Shown: in pieces, positions 1 through 6,645 of the stretch
Position numbering within the stretch: the first letter of the stretch is position 1
How the letters are laid out: every line of letters begins with the position of its first letter
Position numbers and translations under genes: made by a program
Notes under the pieces: model-generated
Database searches by the model: none
What the model was told of the DNA's origin: nothing
Seen by the model: only the letters and a program-made list of their open reading frames with translations
Assembly: GCA_905067535.1 (NCBI GenBank)
Contig: CAJHIR010000028.1
Location: forward strand, 1 to 11,629
Source of the DNA: Candidatus Argoarchaeum ethanivorans
Lineage (GTDB): Archaea > Halobacteriota > Methanosarcinia > Methanosarcinales > EX4572-44
Direction of reading: 5' to 3'
Length of the DNA stretch: 11,629 bases

Positions 1-801
1 CATCAGGTGGTACGCTTCATCACTTTGTGAAGTATCGTCTGGGTGTCAAGGGTGTTGATAAAATTATGGAGATGGTTGGTGAAAAGATTATCAAACTTGC
101 CGATTCAAAGGATGCTAAATTGGATTCAACCCCTCTTGAAGCCTCAAGATATGATCAACATAGCGATTTCAATCCGCATTATAGGTGTAAGATGGATAAG
201 GCTCATATCACGATGATTGGTACATATCCTGTCTTTATGACCTATACAAATGGACTTGCTGGTGATTCTCCCCGGTTAACCTCGCATATAGATGTTCTTT
301 TACGAATGAAGGCTGAAATCGATGAATATCGACTTGATAGTGCTTACGATTCTTTTTTGAATCATGCTGCTATCTGGTACAAGTTAAAAGCCAAGCCCTT
401 GATTTCTCTGCCGGTAGACGCTGTAATCAGCAAAAGTTGGCGAGTTAGGAAGAATCAACCACTGGACAAATAAGATGTGGATGATCAGCGGATCAAAATA
501 CATGAAAATCAATAAAAAGTTAAAATTTCTCTATAAAAACGGAAGACAGGAGCAGGTAGGCATGTATCTACGAAACCATAACCTAAAAGACAAAACGTTT
601 CCGGACTCATGCAAACTCAGGAGTGAATGCGAGAGGATACACGGACACATAAAGAATACAATGAAATTTGACGTCCGCAGGGTAAGAAAAGAAAGCCGAG
701 AACTCTACTCAAAGATTAACCTCGTAACATACCAGTTACTATTACTAACCAACCTGCAAAACCACATTAAACCTGTAAACTCATTCGAAAACTACATTTA
801 A
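1..801 (+). pseudogene. Decayed DDE transposase, 5' end outside the window
   Basis: This is the core and C-terminal part of an insertion-sequence transposase. The reading frame is open to the left edge, so GTG at 27 is only an internal valine and the start lies outside. The first segment (to the TAA at 471-473) has the RNase-H-fold pattern LDSTPL...FNPHY...YTNGLAGDSP...LDSAYDSF. The second segment (475-801) continues the same family in another frame. It carries RSECERIHGHIK (R-x3-E-x6-K), which matches the IS4-type Y-x2-R-x3-E-x6-K signature with Cys in place of Tyr, and ends near LLLLTNLQNHIKPVNSF. An in-frame stop and a frame change between about 474 and 515 separate the halves, so it is probably inactive. 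It is IS4/IS1182-like; the exact family and terminal repeats cannot be assigned because the left end is missing. Confidence 0.8.
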
Positions 802-836
802 CCTAAAACCAAAGCAAAGCAAGACCGGAAAAACAA

Positions 837-852
837 GATAGCCACAGCTATC
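837..852 (+). terminator. Small hairpin followed by T5, possible transposase terminator
   Basis: GATAGC (837-842), loop CACA and GCTATC (847-852) form a perfect 6-bp stem, followed by TTTTT at 856-860. It lies 36 nt after the transposase stop, so it could end that transcript. The stem is short and only half GC, so this is tentative. Confidence 0.3.
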
Positions 853-934
853 AACTTTTTGACTAAATTAGACTCATACAATCATAAAGACCGGATAAAA
901 ATTTCAGGTTTGCTCGAAAACACATCTTCTCGGT

Positions 935-955
935 GTTACTTACCCTGTAAGCAAC
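935..955. repeat. Inverted repeat with 3-nt loop, part of a GTTAC/GTAAG cluster
   Basis: GTTACTTAC (935-943), loop CCT and GTAAGCAAC (947-955) pair over 9 positions with one mismatch. Right after it, GTTACGTAAGTAA (961-973) repeats the same GTTAC and GTAAGTAA words and contains the palindrome TTACGTAA. Such a cluster next to a transposase could be an IS end or a transposase-binding region, but this is inference. Confidence 0.35.
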
Positions 956-1104
956 TCTCAGTTACGTAAGTAATCAGGAGACAAAAGCAAAGAAGCCTCA
1001 ATAGAACAGATAGCCATCAAATTAGAAACACGAAATTCATGGGGTAATTTGACAGCCTCATGGAGTTGGAAAGGAAACTACATTAACCATAAAAACCAGA
1101 ATGA

Positions 1105-1312
1105 TTAGTGATAGATACGGAAGCTGTGATAATCGAACTGAAACCAAAAAACTGTAGAGAGGTTAAAAGTCATCGGTAGAGAAGGTGAGAGCTGTGACGG
1201 TACTTTTCCGGCATCTGATAGGTGTTGTAGACTACTGGATATTTATGCTGGAACAGTACAAGATCGTGGATGGAGAAGATGGATTCCTTTAGATGATTTA
1301 TTAGAAATATGA
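1105..1312 (+). pseudogene. 3' remnant of an unidentified gene coupled to cfbE
   Basis: Two adjacent frames read like one protein end. Frame 1 (1105 to about 1149) gives VIDTEAVIIELKPK. Frame 2 (1151-1312) continues TVERLKVIGREGES, then CDGTFPASDRCCRLLDIYAG and GWRRWIPLDDLLEI, and stops. The switch falls on the A6 run at 1146-1151 and needs one base fewer. The final TGA overlaps the cfbE start as ATGA, a strong sign that this was a translationally coupled upstream gene. Upstream of 1105 every frame is closed, so the 5' part is gone, probably through the adjacent insertion sequence. The Cys-rich CDG...CC segment may bind metal. I do not recognise the family; position suggests F430 or methanogenesis functions, but the end does not resemble what I remember of CfbD. 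Confidence 0.5.
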
Positions 1313-2553
1313 AAATAGCTGTACTGGACACAACACACGCAGGCTGCATAATAGCAGAGCGCTATGCCTTAGCAGGGCATGACGTAACAGCAATAGACGT
1401 ATACCACACCACAACAACAGAGCAAACTGAAACGTACACCTTAACACGGGATGTAGAGGGAGCATTCGATCTTGCAGTTACATCAGTACACCTGCCTCCA
1501 AGATATTTTAAAAATATACACGCACAAAAATATCTCACACACCACGAAGCTGTCGGACAACTAATAAAAGAAAAAAACATTAACGCCATCATATTTGAAA
1601 TTACAGGCACCCGCTCAAAAACTACAACAGCTCTTACGCTCTCGCACATCCTGCAGGAAAAATATAATGTTACAACAAACACAAGCGCTGGCTTGATGTT
1701 TAACAACAAGAAAATAGCTGAGCTAAGTACAGCATCAGGAAACGTACTACAAGCAATAAAACTCACAGAAAACCTGCATCCAGAAATCTATGTTTTTGAA
1801 ATATCGCTTGGTGGAACAACACAGGCAGACTTTGGAATACTAACCACTCTTGAAGATGACTACCGTATAGCAGAAGCAACAAAACCTGCGGGTAGTGCCA
1901 AAATAAAAACACTCATTGGAGAACGCACACATCCAATCATTAACAGCAGCACATGCAGTCGGGTGAAAAAAGAGGCAAAAACCACCTTTGGAAGTGCAGA
2001 AGACAACGTATACATTAAAGAGAATACACTCTACTACAAACTAAACAAATACAAAGGGACAATGCACCTGCCAAAACTCCTTTATCCCGATGCATACAAA
2101 ACTGGAATAGAAGCGGCAGTAGCAGCAGCACTCCACCTGATGACTCCAGATGAAATACAATCGCCGCTGTTAAACTTTAAAGGAGTCACCGGAAGAATGC
2201 AATTTAACAGCATAAAGGGACGCACATTTATAGATAATTCCAACTCAGGCATGCGATCAGAAGAACTTGAGACGCTCATCCGGCAGGCATGCACCCACGG
2301 AAACGTATTCTTAATACACGGCGAGGACGGGAAAGTCTGTGAGCGCCTTGACCATGAGGCAAGCAAAAAAATAATAAAAAAATGGCAGCACAGGCTCATC
2401 GGAGTAGCGCTTGTGGGACCTGAATTTGAAGGTGCTGGACTCAAACGTGGGAGTGCGTACACAGCAAAAAATATTGATGATGCCACAAGGATAGCACTCC
2501 AGCACACAACAACAGGGGATGTTATACTCTCGTGCGTCAAGTGCTTTAGATAG
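1309..2553 (+). CDS. cfbE: Coenzyme F430 synthase (Mur ligase family)
   Basis: CfbE catalyses the last step of coenzyme F430 synthesis. It uses ATP to activate the propionate of seco-F430 and close the carbocyclic ring, giving the nickel cofactor of methyl-coenzyme M reductase in the cytoplasm. The 414-aa protein has the Mur-ligase layout. There is an N-terminal Rossmann-like part, then the ATP-binding P-loop EITGTRSKTTT (97-107), a central domain with FEISLGGT (163-170), and the C-terminal ligase domain with KGVTGRMQF (291-299) and FIDNSNSGM (307-315). It ends LSCVKCFR. Length is as expected for the family. The ATG overlaps the stop of the preceding broken gene (ATGA), so it was probably translated by coupling. 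With that gene truncated by an IS, its present promoter is uncertain. The coding strand is unusually rich in A and C. A generic Mur ligase is the only alternative. Confidence 0.92.
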   Translation: MKIAVLDTTHAGCIIAERYALAGHDVTAIDVYHTTTTEQTETYTLTRDVEGAFDLAVTSVHLPPRYFKNIHAQKYLTHHEAVGQLIKEKNINAIIFEITGTRSKTTTALTLSHILQEKYNVTTNTSAGLMFNNKKIAELSTASGNVLQAIKLTENLHPEIYVFEISLGGTTQADFGILTTLEDDYRIAEATKPAGSAKIKTLIGERTHPIINSSTCSRVKKEAKTTFGSAEDNVYIKENTLYYKLNKYKGTMHLPKLLYPDAYKTGIEAAVAAALHLMTPDEIQSPLLNFKGVTGRMQFNSIKGRTFIDNSNSGMRSEELETLIRQACTHGNVFLIHGEDGKVCERLDHEASKKIIKKWQHRLIGVALVGPEFEGAGLKRGSAYTAKNIDDATRIALQHTTTGDVILSCVKCFR

Positions 2554-2582
2554 TCGCCTGCATGGATCGACCCTCTCTGTTA

Positions 2583-2598
2583 GGCACGTTTAAGTTTT
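2583..2598 (+). repeat. 16-nt motif downstream of cfbE, copy 1
   Basis: GGCACGTTTAAGTTTT starts 30 nt after the cfbE stop. A 15/16 identical copy lies at 9090-9105, downstream of the DHPS-like gene on the same strand. The T-rich 3' end would suit an archaeal transcription-termination or 3'-processing site. The rest of the 2554-2674 gap shows nothing else. Confidence 0.35.
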
Positions 2599-2674
2599 GT
2601 TCTGATGTTTTGGTTGGCGTGGCGATACATTAGGCTTGGAGATCCGCTGGGTTGTCGTTCTGATATATCTGAAT

Positions 2675-3076
2675 CTAAGATGAGATGTACCCACCCCCTA
2701 TTAGATGTCCTTCAATGGTCTCTATAAATTCTTTTGTTTCCTCTATCAGTGATTGCGCCCGCGCCTCACTTACAGATCCAGGTACGCCGTAATCACCTAA
2801 TTGTCGCATGTCAAAGGCAGATACCATACACTCTCGTAGTTTTTTAGGTAGGATCGCTGGTTTAACAAACTCCTTTCCAAAAGCGGCGATGACTGCTGAA
2901 TGTTTTGAGAATGATAAATTTTTGGTCAGCAGTACTGCCTCGGCAGTATAAAACATGGCATAATATGACCGCCCAACGGAAAAATCATAAAAACCATTCT
3001 CGAATAGACTCCTCGCAGCATCAAGACTCTCTTTCGCCTTTTCCATGAGTTCTGCGATATCTTTATCTGTGTTCAT
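2675..3076 (-). CDS. HEPN-domain protein of an MNT-HEPN pair
   Basis: This 133-aa all-helical protein belongs to the HEPN superfamily (PF05168-like). The markers are AKESLDAARSLFENGFY (15-30), GRSYYAMFYTAEAVLL (35-50), a conserved KH at 58-59, and the helix with DMRQLGDYG (89-97). HEPN proteins often act as ribonuclease toxins or as partners of minimal nucleotidyltransferases. The canonical RX4-6H catalytic motif is not visible here: the equivalent site reads R91-Q-L-G-D-Y96. It may therefore be a non-catalytic or substrate-binding HEPN. Its ATG overlaps the stop of the MNT gene by 4 nt (ATGA), so the pair is one translational unit. It is the last gene of the minus-strand operon, converging on cfbE. 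Toxin activity is inferred from family and context only. Confidence 0.85.
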   Translation of the reverse strand: MNTDKDIAELMEKAKESLDAARSLFENGFYDFSVGRSYYAMFYTAEAVLLTKNLSFSKHSAVIAAFGKEFVKPAILPKKLRECMVSAFDMRQLGDYGVPGSVSEARAQSLIEETKEFIETIEGHLIGGGYISS

Positions 3077-3405
3077 ATTGAAATTCCCTCTCTTTTTGCA
3101 TTAAGAATGATGGGTAGTCTCCTTGTCCTGTATTGACCTTCCTCAATAGGGATTATGGAGATCATGGTATCATATAAGAAGTCTAACTGATGAATCTCTC
3201 CAGAGAACTTTTCCAATTCGGAAATTGGATTGTTCATGTCTTCTAAAAGAAGAATAAGATCAATATCCGATCCTTCTGTGGCATCTCCTCGCGCATACGA
3301 ACCGTATAAGATTAGCCCTTTCAATCGTTCTCCGTAGATTCTCTGAAGTCTCTCTTTCGCCTCGTCGAGAATCGGTTTGATGTCTTTTAGGGTTTTATTC
3401 ATCAT
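3073..3405 (-). CDS. MNT-type nucleotidyltransferase, antitoxin of the HEPN pair
   Basis: This is a 110-aa minimal nucleotidyltransferase of the DNA polymerase beta superfamily. The signature is complete: GSYARGDATEGSDIDL (35-50) gives the GS motif and the paired metal-binding aspartates D47 and D49. A third acidic position is plausible at D75 in QLDFLYD. The C-terminus RRLPIILNAKREGISI is typical of these stand-alone proteins. In MNT-HEPN systems such proteins act as antitoxins, in studied cases by AMPylating the HEPN partner; that this one does so is inference. Its start overlaps the stop of the HicB/HicA fusion (3402-3405) and its stop overlaps the HEPN start (3073-3076). There are two tandem ATGs, at 3405 and 3402; the first gives the 4-nt overlap and is preferred. 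Confidence 0.9.
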   Translation of the reverse strand: MMNKTLKDIKPILDEAKERLQRIYGERLKGLILYGSYARGDATEGSDIDLILLLEDMNNPISELEKFSGEIHQLDFLYDTMISIIPIEEGQYRTRRLPIILNAKREGISI

Positions 3406-3659
3406 GATGCTATTATCTCCAGAACCTTGGTTACTTTGCCAGCAGTTATCCGGGGGAGCTTTCCTTTCATACGGTTACTTCCAGAGTCTTCTTTATCTCC
3501 CCTCCTATCTTCAATATGAATGCGAATAGCGTCCCTGATGTTCTCTAAAACCTCTTCGTAGTTATCACCTTGCGTATAGCATCCCTGAAGCTCGGGGCAG
3601 AAGGCAAAATAGCCATCTACGTCCTTCTCGATCACTACCGAAATCCGATATCTTTGCAT
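3402..3659 (-). CDS. HicB-like antitoxin fused to a truncated HicA
   Basis: Residues 1-50 are a HicB domain, the partial RNase-H-like antitoxin fold: MQRYRISVVIEKDVDGYF, FCPELQGCYTQGDNYEEV and LENIRDAIRIHIE. After a short polar linker, residues 64-85 read MKGKLPRITAGKVTKVLE followed by IIAS and stop. That is the typical start of a HicA toxin (K-L-P-R-[IV]-[ST]-x-K-x-V), but it breaks off before the helix and the catalytic RQxGSH region. HicA is therefore lost and its stub is read in frame behind HicB. The MNT gene begins at once with a 4-nt overlap, so MNT-HEPN sits where HicA should continue. A TTG at 3698 would add 13 residues, but ATG 3659 matches HicB N-termini and lies 4 nt after the stop of a small upstream ORF. 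Confidence 0.8.
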   Translation of the reverse strand: MQRYRISVVIEKDVDGYFAFCPELQGCYTQGDNYEEVLENIRDAIRIHIEDRRGDKEDSGSNRMKGKLPRITAGKVTKVLEIIAS

Positions 3660-3663
3660 TTGC

Positions 3664-3732
3664 TTAAGCCCCCCCGTGGTTGTTTTCCAGAGGGTCAAGT
3701 GTTAATTCTACTTCTGTTGTTGTGGCTTGCAT
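3664..3732 (-). CDS. Possible 22-aa leader ORF before the HicB gene
   Basis: An ATG at 3732 opens a 22-codon frame (MQATTTEVELTL...ENNHGGA, stop TAA). It is preceded by a strong purine-rich ribosome-binding site, AGAGGAGAGA (3741-3750), about 9 nt upstream, and its stop lies 4 nt before the HicB ATG. It has the right context for a coupled leader peptide or a small antitoxin remnant. A similar opening occurs at 9794. I recognise no family. The rest of the 3733-3874 gap shows only short closed frames. Confidence 0.35.
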   Translation of the reverse strand: MQATTTEVELTLDPLENNHGGA

Positions 3733-3874
3733 TTTAGTTTTCTCTCCTCTTTTATGAGTGTTAATCCAATCTTTCCAGTATTGTCGTTTTATTCATCTTC
3801 CACCACTTTAATCTCTTACACGCATCTTTTCTAAATCAACCATTTTCGTCTTCTGCCTACTTTTTGCAAGCATA

Positions 3875-5077
3875 TCATTTCAAAATAAACTCACCATCAG
3901 TATCAAACATACCAGCTTTCCATAATCCATAATAATTACTGAATTCATCCATTATATTTTTTCCAATTTCTAAATAATCCTCTGTTAATCTCCATGAGTC
4001 CCACTCTCTTTCGATGTATATCTCGTCGGCATCGCATTTCGGAGCCCTCTCATAATGTGGAGGAAAATGTCCTCCCCTATCGATTTTAGAATTGAGGGGA
4101 TTTATAACTTGGAGTATTATTCTTACTTTGCCCATAAAATCATATATCGAATAAATCTTCTCAGCGAATTGAATCGTTTGTAATAAATCAAATGTTAATG
4201 TTTCCGCCTCAATTACTTTTGTGCTTGCACCTTCATGAAAAGATCCATAAACTTTCACAAAATGCACAAGCCCGTTTCTATGAGCTTCGATATTATTATT
4301 CCATGCATTCCATTCGATGCCGTATCTTGAAGGTTCTACTATACCTTGTAGATATTGCTGTCTTGAATCTGGCTTAAATCGTATTTTGTTTGGGTCAAAG
4401 TTAATTCTTATTTGTTCCTCCTTCGAGGTATCAATAATCCGATCATCAATCCTCAGAGGAGTGATGATAATATGTCCATCAATTCTTTCTGGTAGGTCAT
4501 CTAACTGTCTATATCTATGAAATAAGATTATCTCTTCGACATATTTAGCGAGTTTACTCGCTCCAAAAAACCTCTTTTGGTACAGCGATTCTATCTCAAA
4601 TTCATCCATATGTATTGCCCCATAATTGTACCGTTTATAATATTTATGTGATCTAATGTCGTAATATGGACGATTTTGACCTTCTGGAATACGAATGATT
4701 AAAATTATTCTGTCTGAGTTTGGGATGTCTATTTCATGAAATTGCACTCCAATTCTTGGTCTTATATTGCTTATTATGATCTGTTCTAATCTCTCCTTAT
4801 TAACATTGTCTTCAATTCCCTGTATAGCTACTGGATACCCACCCCTACCACTTTCCTTTATGCCAACTATTAAATCACCACCGCTGGTATTTGAAAAAGC
4901 GGTAACGTGCTTTACAAGCTTATCATCAGAAATCATTTGTTCTTTGTAGTCTAAAATTTCAGATTCCTCTATTTTAGCATCTTTCAACTTCTGAATATCC
5001 GGGAATTCAACTTTTGACAAAGGTTTTTTGAATAACATAGATACAACTGAGTGTTTTGTGTTAATAAGATTTCTCAC
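3875..5077 (-). CDS. AlbA_2/Schlafen-type domain protein, HEPN-linked
   Basis: The N-terminal half of this 400-aa protein is an AlbA_2 (Schlafen AlbA-2, PF04326) domain. It shows ESEILDYKEQ (38-47), then HVTAFSNTSGGDLIVGIKE (57-75), and later RIPEGQNRPYY and KYYKRYNYGAIHMDEFEI (about 129-162), the usual end of the module. Family members bind or cleave nucleic acids or act as regulators, and Schlafen-type versions occur in tRNA-targeting defence. Residues about 165-400 are an unrecognised region with LQGIVEPSRYGIEW and ERAPKCDADEIYIEREW; it may be a sensor or effector domain. The start is a GTG overlapping the HEPN stop as GTGA, so the two are translationally coupled. No membrane segments or signal peptide are visible. 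The exact biochemical activity is unknown. Confidence 0.82.
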   Translation of the reverse strand: MRNLINTKHSVVSMLFKKPLSKVEFPDIQKLKDAKIEESEILDYKEQMISDDKLVKHVTAFSNTSGGDLIVGIKESGRGGYPVAIQGIEDNVNKERLEQIIISNIRPRIGVQFHEIDIPNSDRIILIIRIPEGQNRPYYDIRSHKYYKRYNYGAIHMDEFEIESLYQKRFFGASKLAKYVEEIILFHRYRQLDDLPERIDGHIIITPLRIDDRIIDTSKEEQIRINFDPNKIRFKPDSRQQYLQGIVEPSRYGIEWNAWNNNIEAHRNGLVHFVKVYGSFHEGASTKVIEAETLTFDLLQTIQFAEKIYSIYDFMGKVRIILQVINPLNSKIDRGGHFPPHYERAPKCDADEIYIEREWDSWRLTEDYLEIGKNIMDEFSNYYGLWKAGMFDTDGEFILK

Positions 5078-5471
5078 TTATAACAATGTATCATCTCTTT
5101 AACTTTTAAAATCAAATCGGCAACTTCTTCTTTTTTAGGTTCTACTTTCTTATCGTGATTGCATTTGTTTCTAATATCCCCCAAATATTGGATTTTACGC
5201 CAGTCTGAGATATCCAATAAATTACTGTCCTTCAGAATATTATTTAATTTGCTAATAGCAGCATTTTTAGGATATTTTAATTTTGGTTCATTTTTATCAC
5301 ACCTCATTTTTAGATGCCTTTCTAAAACAACACCAGCTAATGCACCTGCTGCTCGGATAAAACCTTTTTTGAGGAGAAATACAGAGGTAATGCATTCAGA
5401 ATTGATGCTTGGTGTTTAAACGAGTCAATAAATATATATTCTATGTTTAGCTCCATATAATTTTTTGACAT
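5074..5471 (-). CDS. Small HEPN-like protein with RX4H motif, frameshifted
   Basis: The downstream segment (from ATG 5307) holds SDWRKIQYLGDIRNKCNH followed by DKKVEPKKEEV. Its R-N-K-C-N-H is an RX4H motif, the catalytic signature of HEPN ribonucleases. Coding similarity continues upstream of that ATG (GFIRAAGALAGVVLERHLK), but that frame has no start. A second frame begins at ATG 5471 (MSKNYMELNIEYIF...) and runs to ...LYFSS just where the T6 run at 5365-5370 (A6 on the coding strand) lies. One extra A there joins both into a 132-aa protein with R101 and H106. The gene is therefore either frameshifted, made by slippage, or affected by a sequencing error. It lies 43 nt after the VLRF1 gene and overlaps the AlbA_2 gene by 4 nt. 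Confidence 0.72.
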
Positions 5472-5514
5472 TATGCTGCTTTACCCGTACCTTGATTATC
5501 AAGATTCGTCATTT

Positions 5515-6549
5515 CTATTCACATTTATGTGCAGTATCGATCGTATACCATCTCGCAGACCATATCAACATCTTTATCTTATCTATATTGCGCTTTTCTA
5601 TCTTTGCTTTTGTGTCCATACTCCTGATGAGTAGCGGAAACTGACGCCGATACACTGAATCCCCACCGGTAATTTCATTAATCAGATTATGCTCGCCGCT
5701 CGCAACTACTATTTTAAGCTCGTTTTTATAGTCATCCACAAGCGTTTCAAATACTTCTCTTGCCTTCTCGGCATGATGCCTGACATCCTCGTCGCGGAGT
5801 CGCTCAAATCTACGCTGGCTCCATCCCCCTTTCGTGTGCTTTTCCTTTACACTACTACGAACAATCTTGTAATCACTAAACGCTTCTCGATTTGATATTC
5901 CGATAAACGTCTCCCCTGCATGTGCCAATACGATGCAAATTGCCTGATTTTGCCCTAATAGTTCCTGCAGCTGTTTGGTATCAAAGACGCGGTCTATTTT
6001 CCACCCGGATTCACCTATTGGAAACGGCGGTGTTATTAGCATGCGAACCGCCCCCGGCGTTTTCATATCGTAGAAAAGTGCCATACCTGTTGGCGACTCG
6101 ATCTTTTGCACCAGATATTCAACATCTTGACCGAGTTCAATATCAAATCCATCCAGGTTGACGAATGATTCGTTTGGGCGCAGGTAGATCGTGATAAGGT
6201 CTTTATTTCTTGACCTGATCGAGCCAACCTGTGACAAAAAGTCACAGGATTGGGGATTTGTTAACGTTACCGCTTGTTTAAAGGTCAGGGCGTCACCTTT
6301 TTGTGTTTCCTCCTTCAGATTGTCAAGTGCGTGTTTGAGATTGTCCACTCTTTCTTCTGCCCTTTTCAATGCCAGACCTGCTTCCTGTCTATCAGCTACC
6401 GCTTTTTTAGTTCGCACTTCCTGTTTTGATAATCGCGTAGAGAGTGATTTGTTTTCTGGTTCAAGCTCTTTAATACGTGCTTGTAGTATTTCAATCCTCT
6501 TTTTTGATTCTTTCCGATCAAAGAGCCTGTCAAACATACAAAACAACAT
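5515..6549 (-). CDS. VLRF1/Vms1-ANKZF1-type peptidyl-tRNA hydrolase
   Basis: This 344-aa protein has an N-terminal coiled coil (about residues 13-85, rich in E, K, R and L) and a central to C-terminal domain of the eRF1-like VLRF1 class. The key motif KGGWSQRRFERLRDEDVRHH (240-259) contains the GGxSQ loop, with Q245 taking the place of the release-factor GGQ glutamine. Eukaryotic Vms1/ANKZF1 cleave peptidyl-tRNA on stalled 60S subunits; archaeal relatives are presumed to free nascent chains in ribosome rescue. Fold cues are LITIYLRPN, AICIVLAHAGETFIGI and LKIVVASGEHNLINEI. M5 (6537), giving MFDRLFDRKE, is an equally good start because it overlaps the stop of a small upstream ORF. The gene precedes the HEPN and AlbA_2 genes on the same strand, which suggests co-transcription. 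Confidence 0.84.
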   Translation of the reverse strand: MLFCMFDRLFDRKESKKRIEILQARIKELEPENKSLSTRLSKQEVRTKKAVADRQEAGLALKRAEERVDNLKHALDNLKEETQKGDALTFKQAVTLTNPQSCDFLSQVGSIRSRNKDLITIYLRPNESFVNLDGFDIELGQDVEYLVQKIESPTGMALFYDMKTPGAVRMLITPPFPIGESGWKIDRVFDTKQLQELLGQNQAICIVLAHAGETFIGISNREAFSDYKIVRSSVKEKHTKGGWSQRRFERLRDEDVRHHAEKAREVFETLVDDYKNELKIVVASGEHNLINEITGGDSVYRRQFPLLIRSMDTKAKIEKRNIDKIKMLIWSARWYTIDTAHKCE

Positions 6550-6628
6550 GCGAAGTGTTTTGATAAAACTTTCGTTGGACGAGCCCCCTGATTCTTTGTT
6601 TAGCCTTTTCTTTCATCTGGCGTTCCAT
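6530..6628 (-). CDS. Possible 32-aa basic ORF upstream of the VLRF1 gene
   Basis: ATG at 6628 (or 6616) opens a frame beginning MERQMKEKAKQRIRGLVQRK and ending HVVLYV. It is strongly basic and its TGA overlaps the alternative VLRF1 start as ATGTTTGA. No clear ribosome-binding site is present and I recognise no family. It could be a leader peptide or chance; the amphipathic K/R-rich sequence and the overlap are the only support. Confidence 0.27.
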   Translation of the reverse strand: MERQMKEKAKQRIRGLVQRKFYQNTSHVVLYV

Positions 6629-6645
6629 CTGTTTTGGTTTTCACT

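Larger units (their letters stand above)
802..1104. other. About 300 bp without a supported gene
   Basis: This stretch lies between the transposase stop and the first readable codons of the broken gene before cfbE. All frames contain stops. It probably holds the 3' tail and right end of the insertion sequence, but that end cannot be placed without the left terminal repeat. The only structure I see is two small inverted repeats, listed separately, and a TTACGTAA palindrome at 962-969. Confidence 0.5.

Noticed and set aside
974..1108. Open frame of 44 codons beginning SGDKSKEASIEQIAIKLETR in the gap after the transposase
   Set aside because: It has no start codon in frame, no recognisable family and no ribosome-binding site, and it ends in the middle of the gap. 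It is probably IS tail DNA.
1105..1312. Calling the truncated gene before cfbE the end of cfbD
   Set aside because: Operon logic suggested it, but the Cys-rich GWRRWIPL ending does not match my memory of the nitrogenase-like CfbD C-terminus, so it is left unnamed.
1362..1766. 134-aa minus-strand frame inside cfbE
   Set aside because: It is antisense to clear Mur-ligase motifs. Its low-complexity Val/Cys-rich product reflects the A/C-rich cfbE strand.
3402..3698. TTG start at 3698 for the HicB gene (98 aa)
   Set aside because: The 13 extra residues do not look like HicB, and the region overlaps a small ORF with a much better ribosome-binding site. ATG 3659 fits the family.
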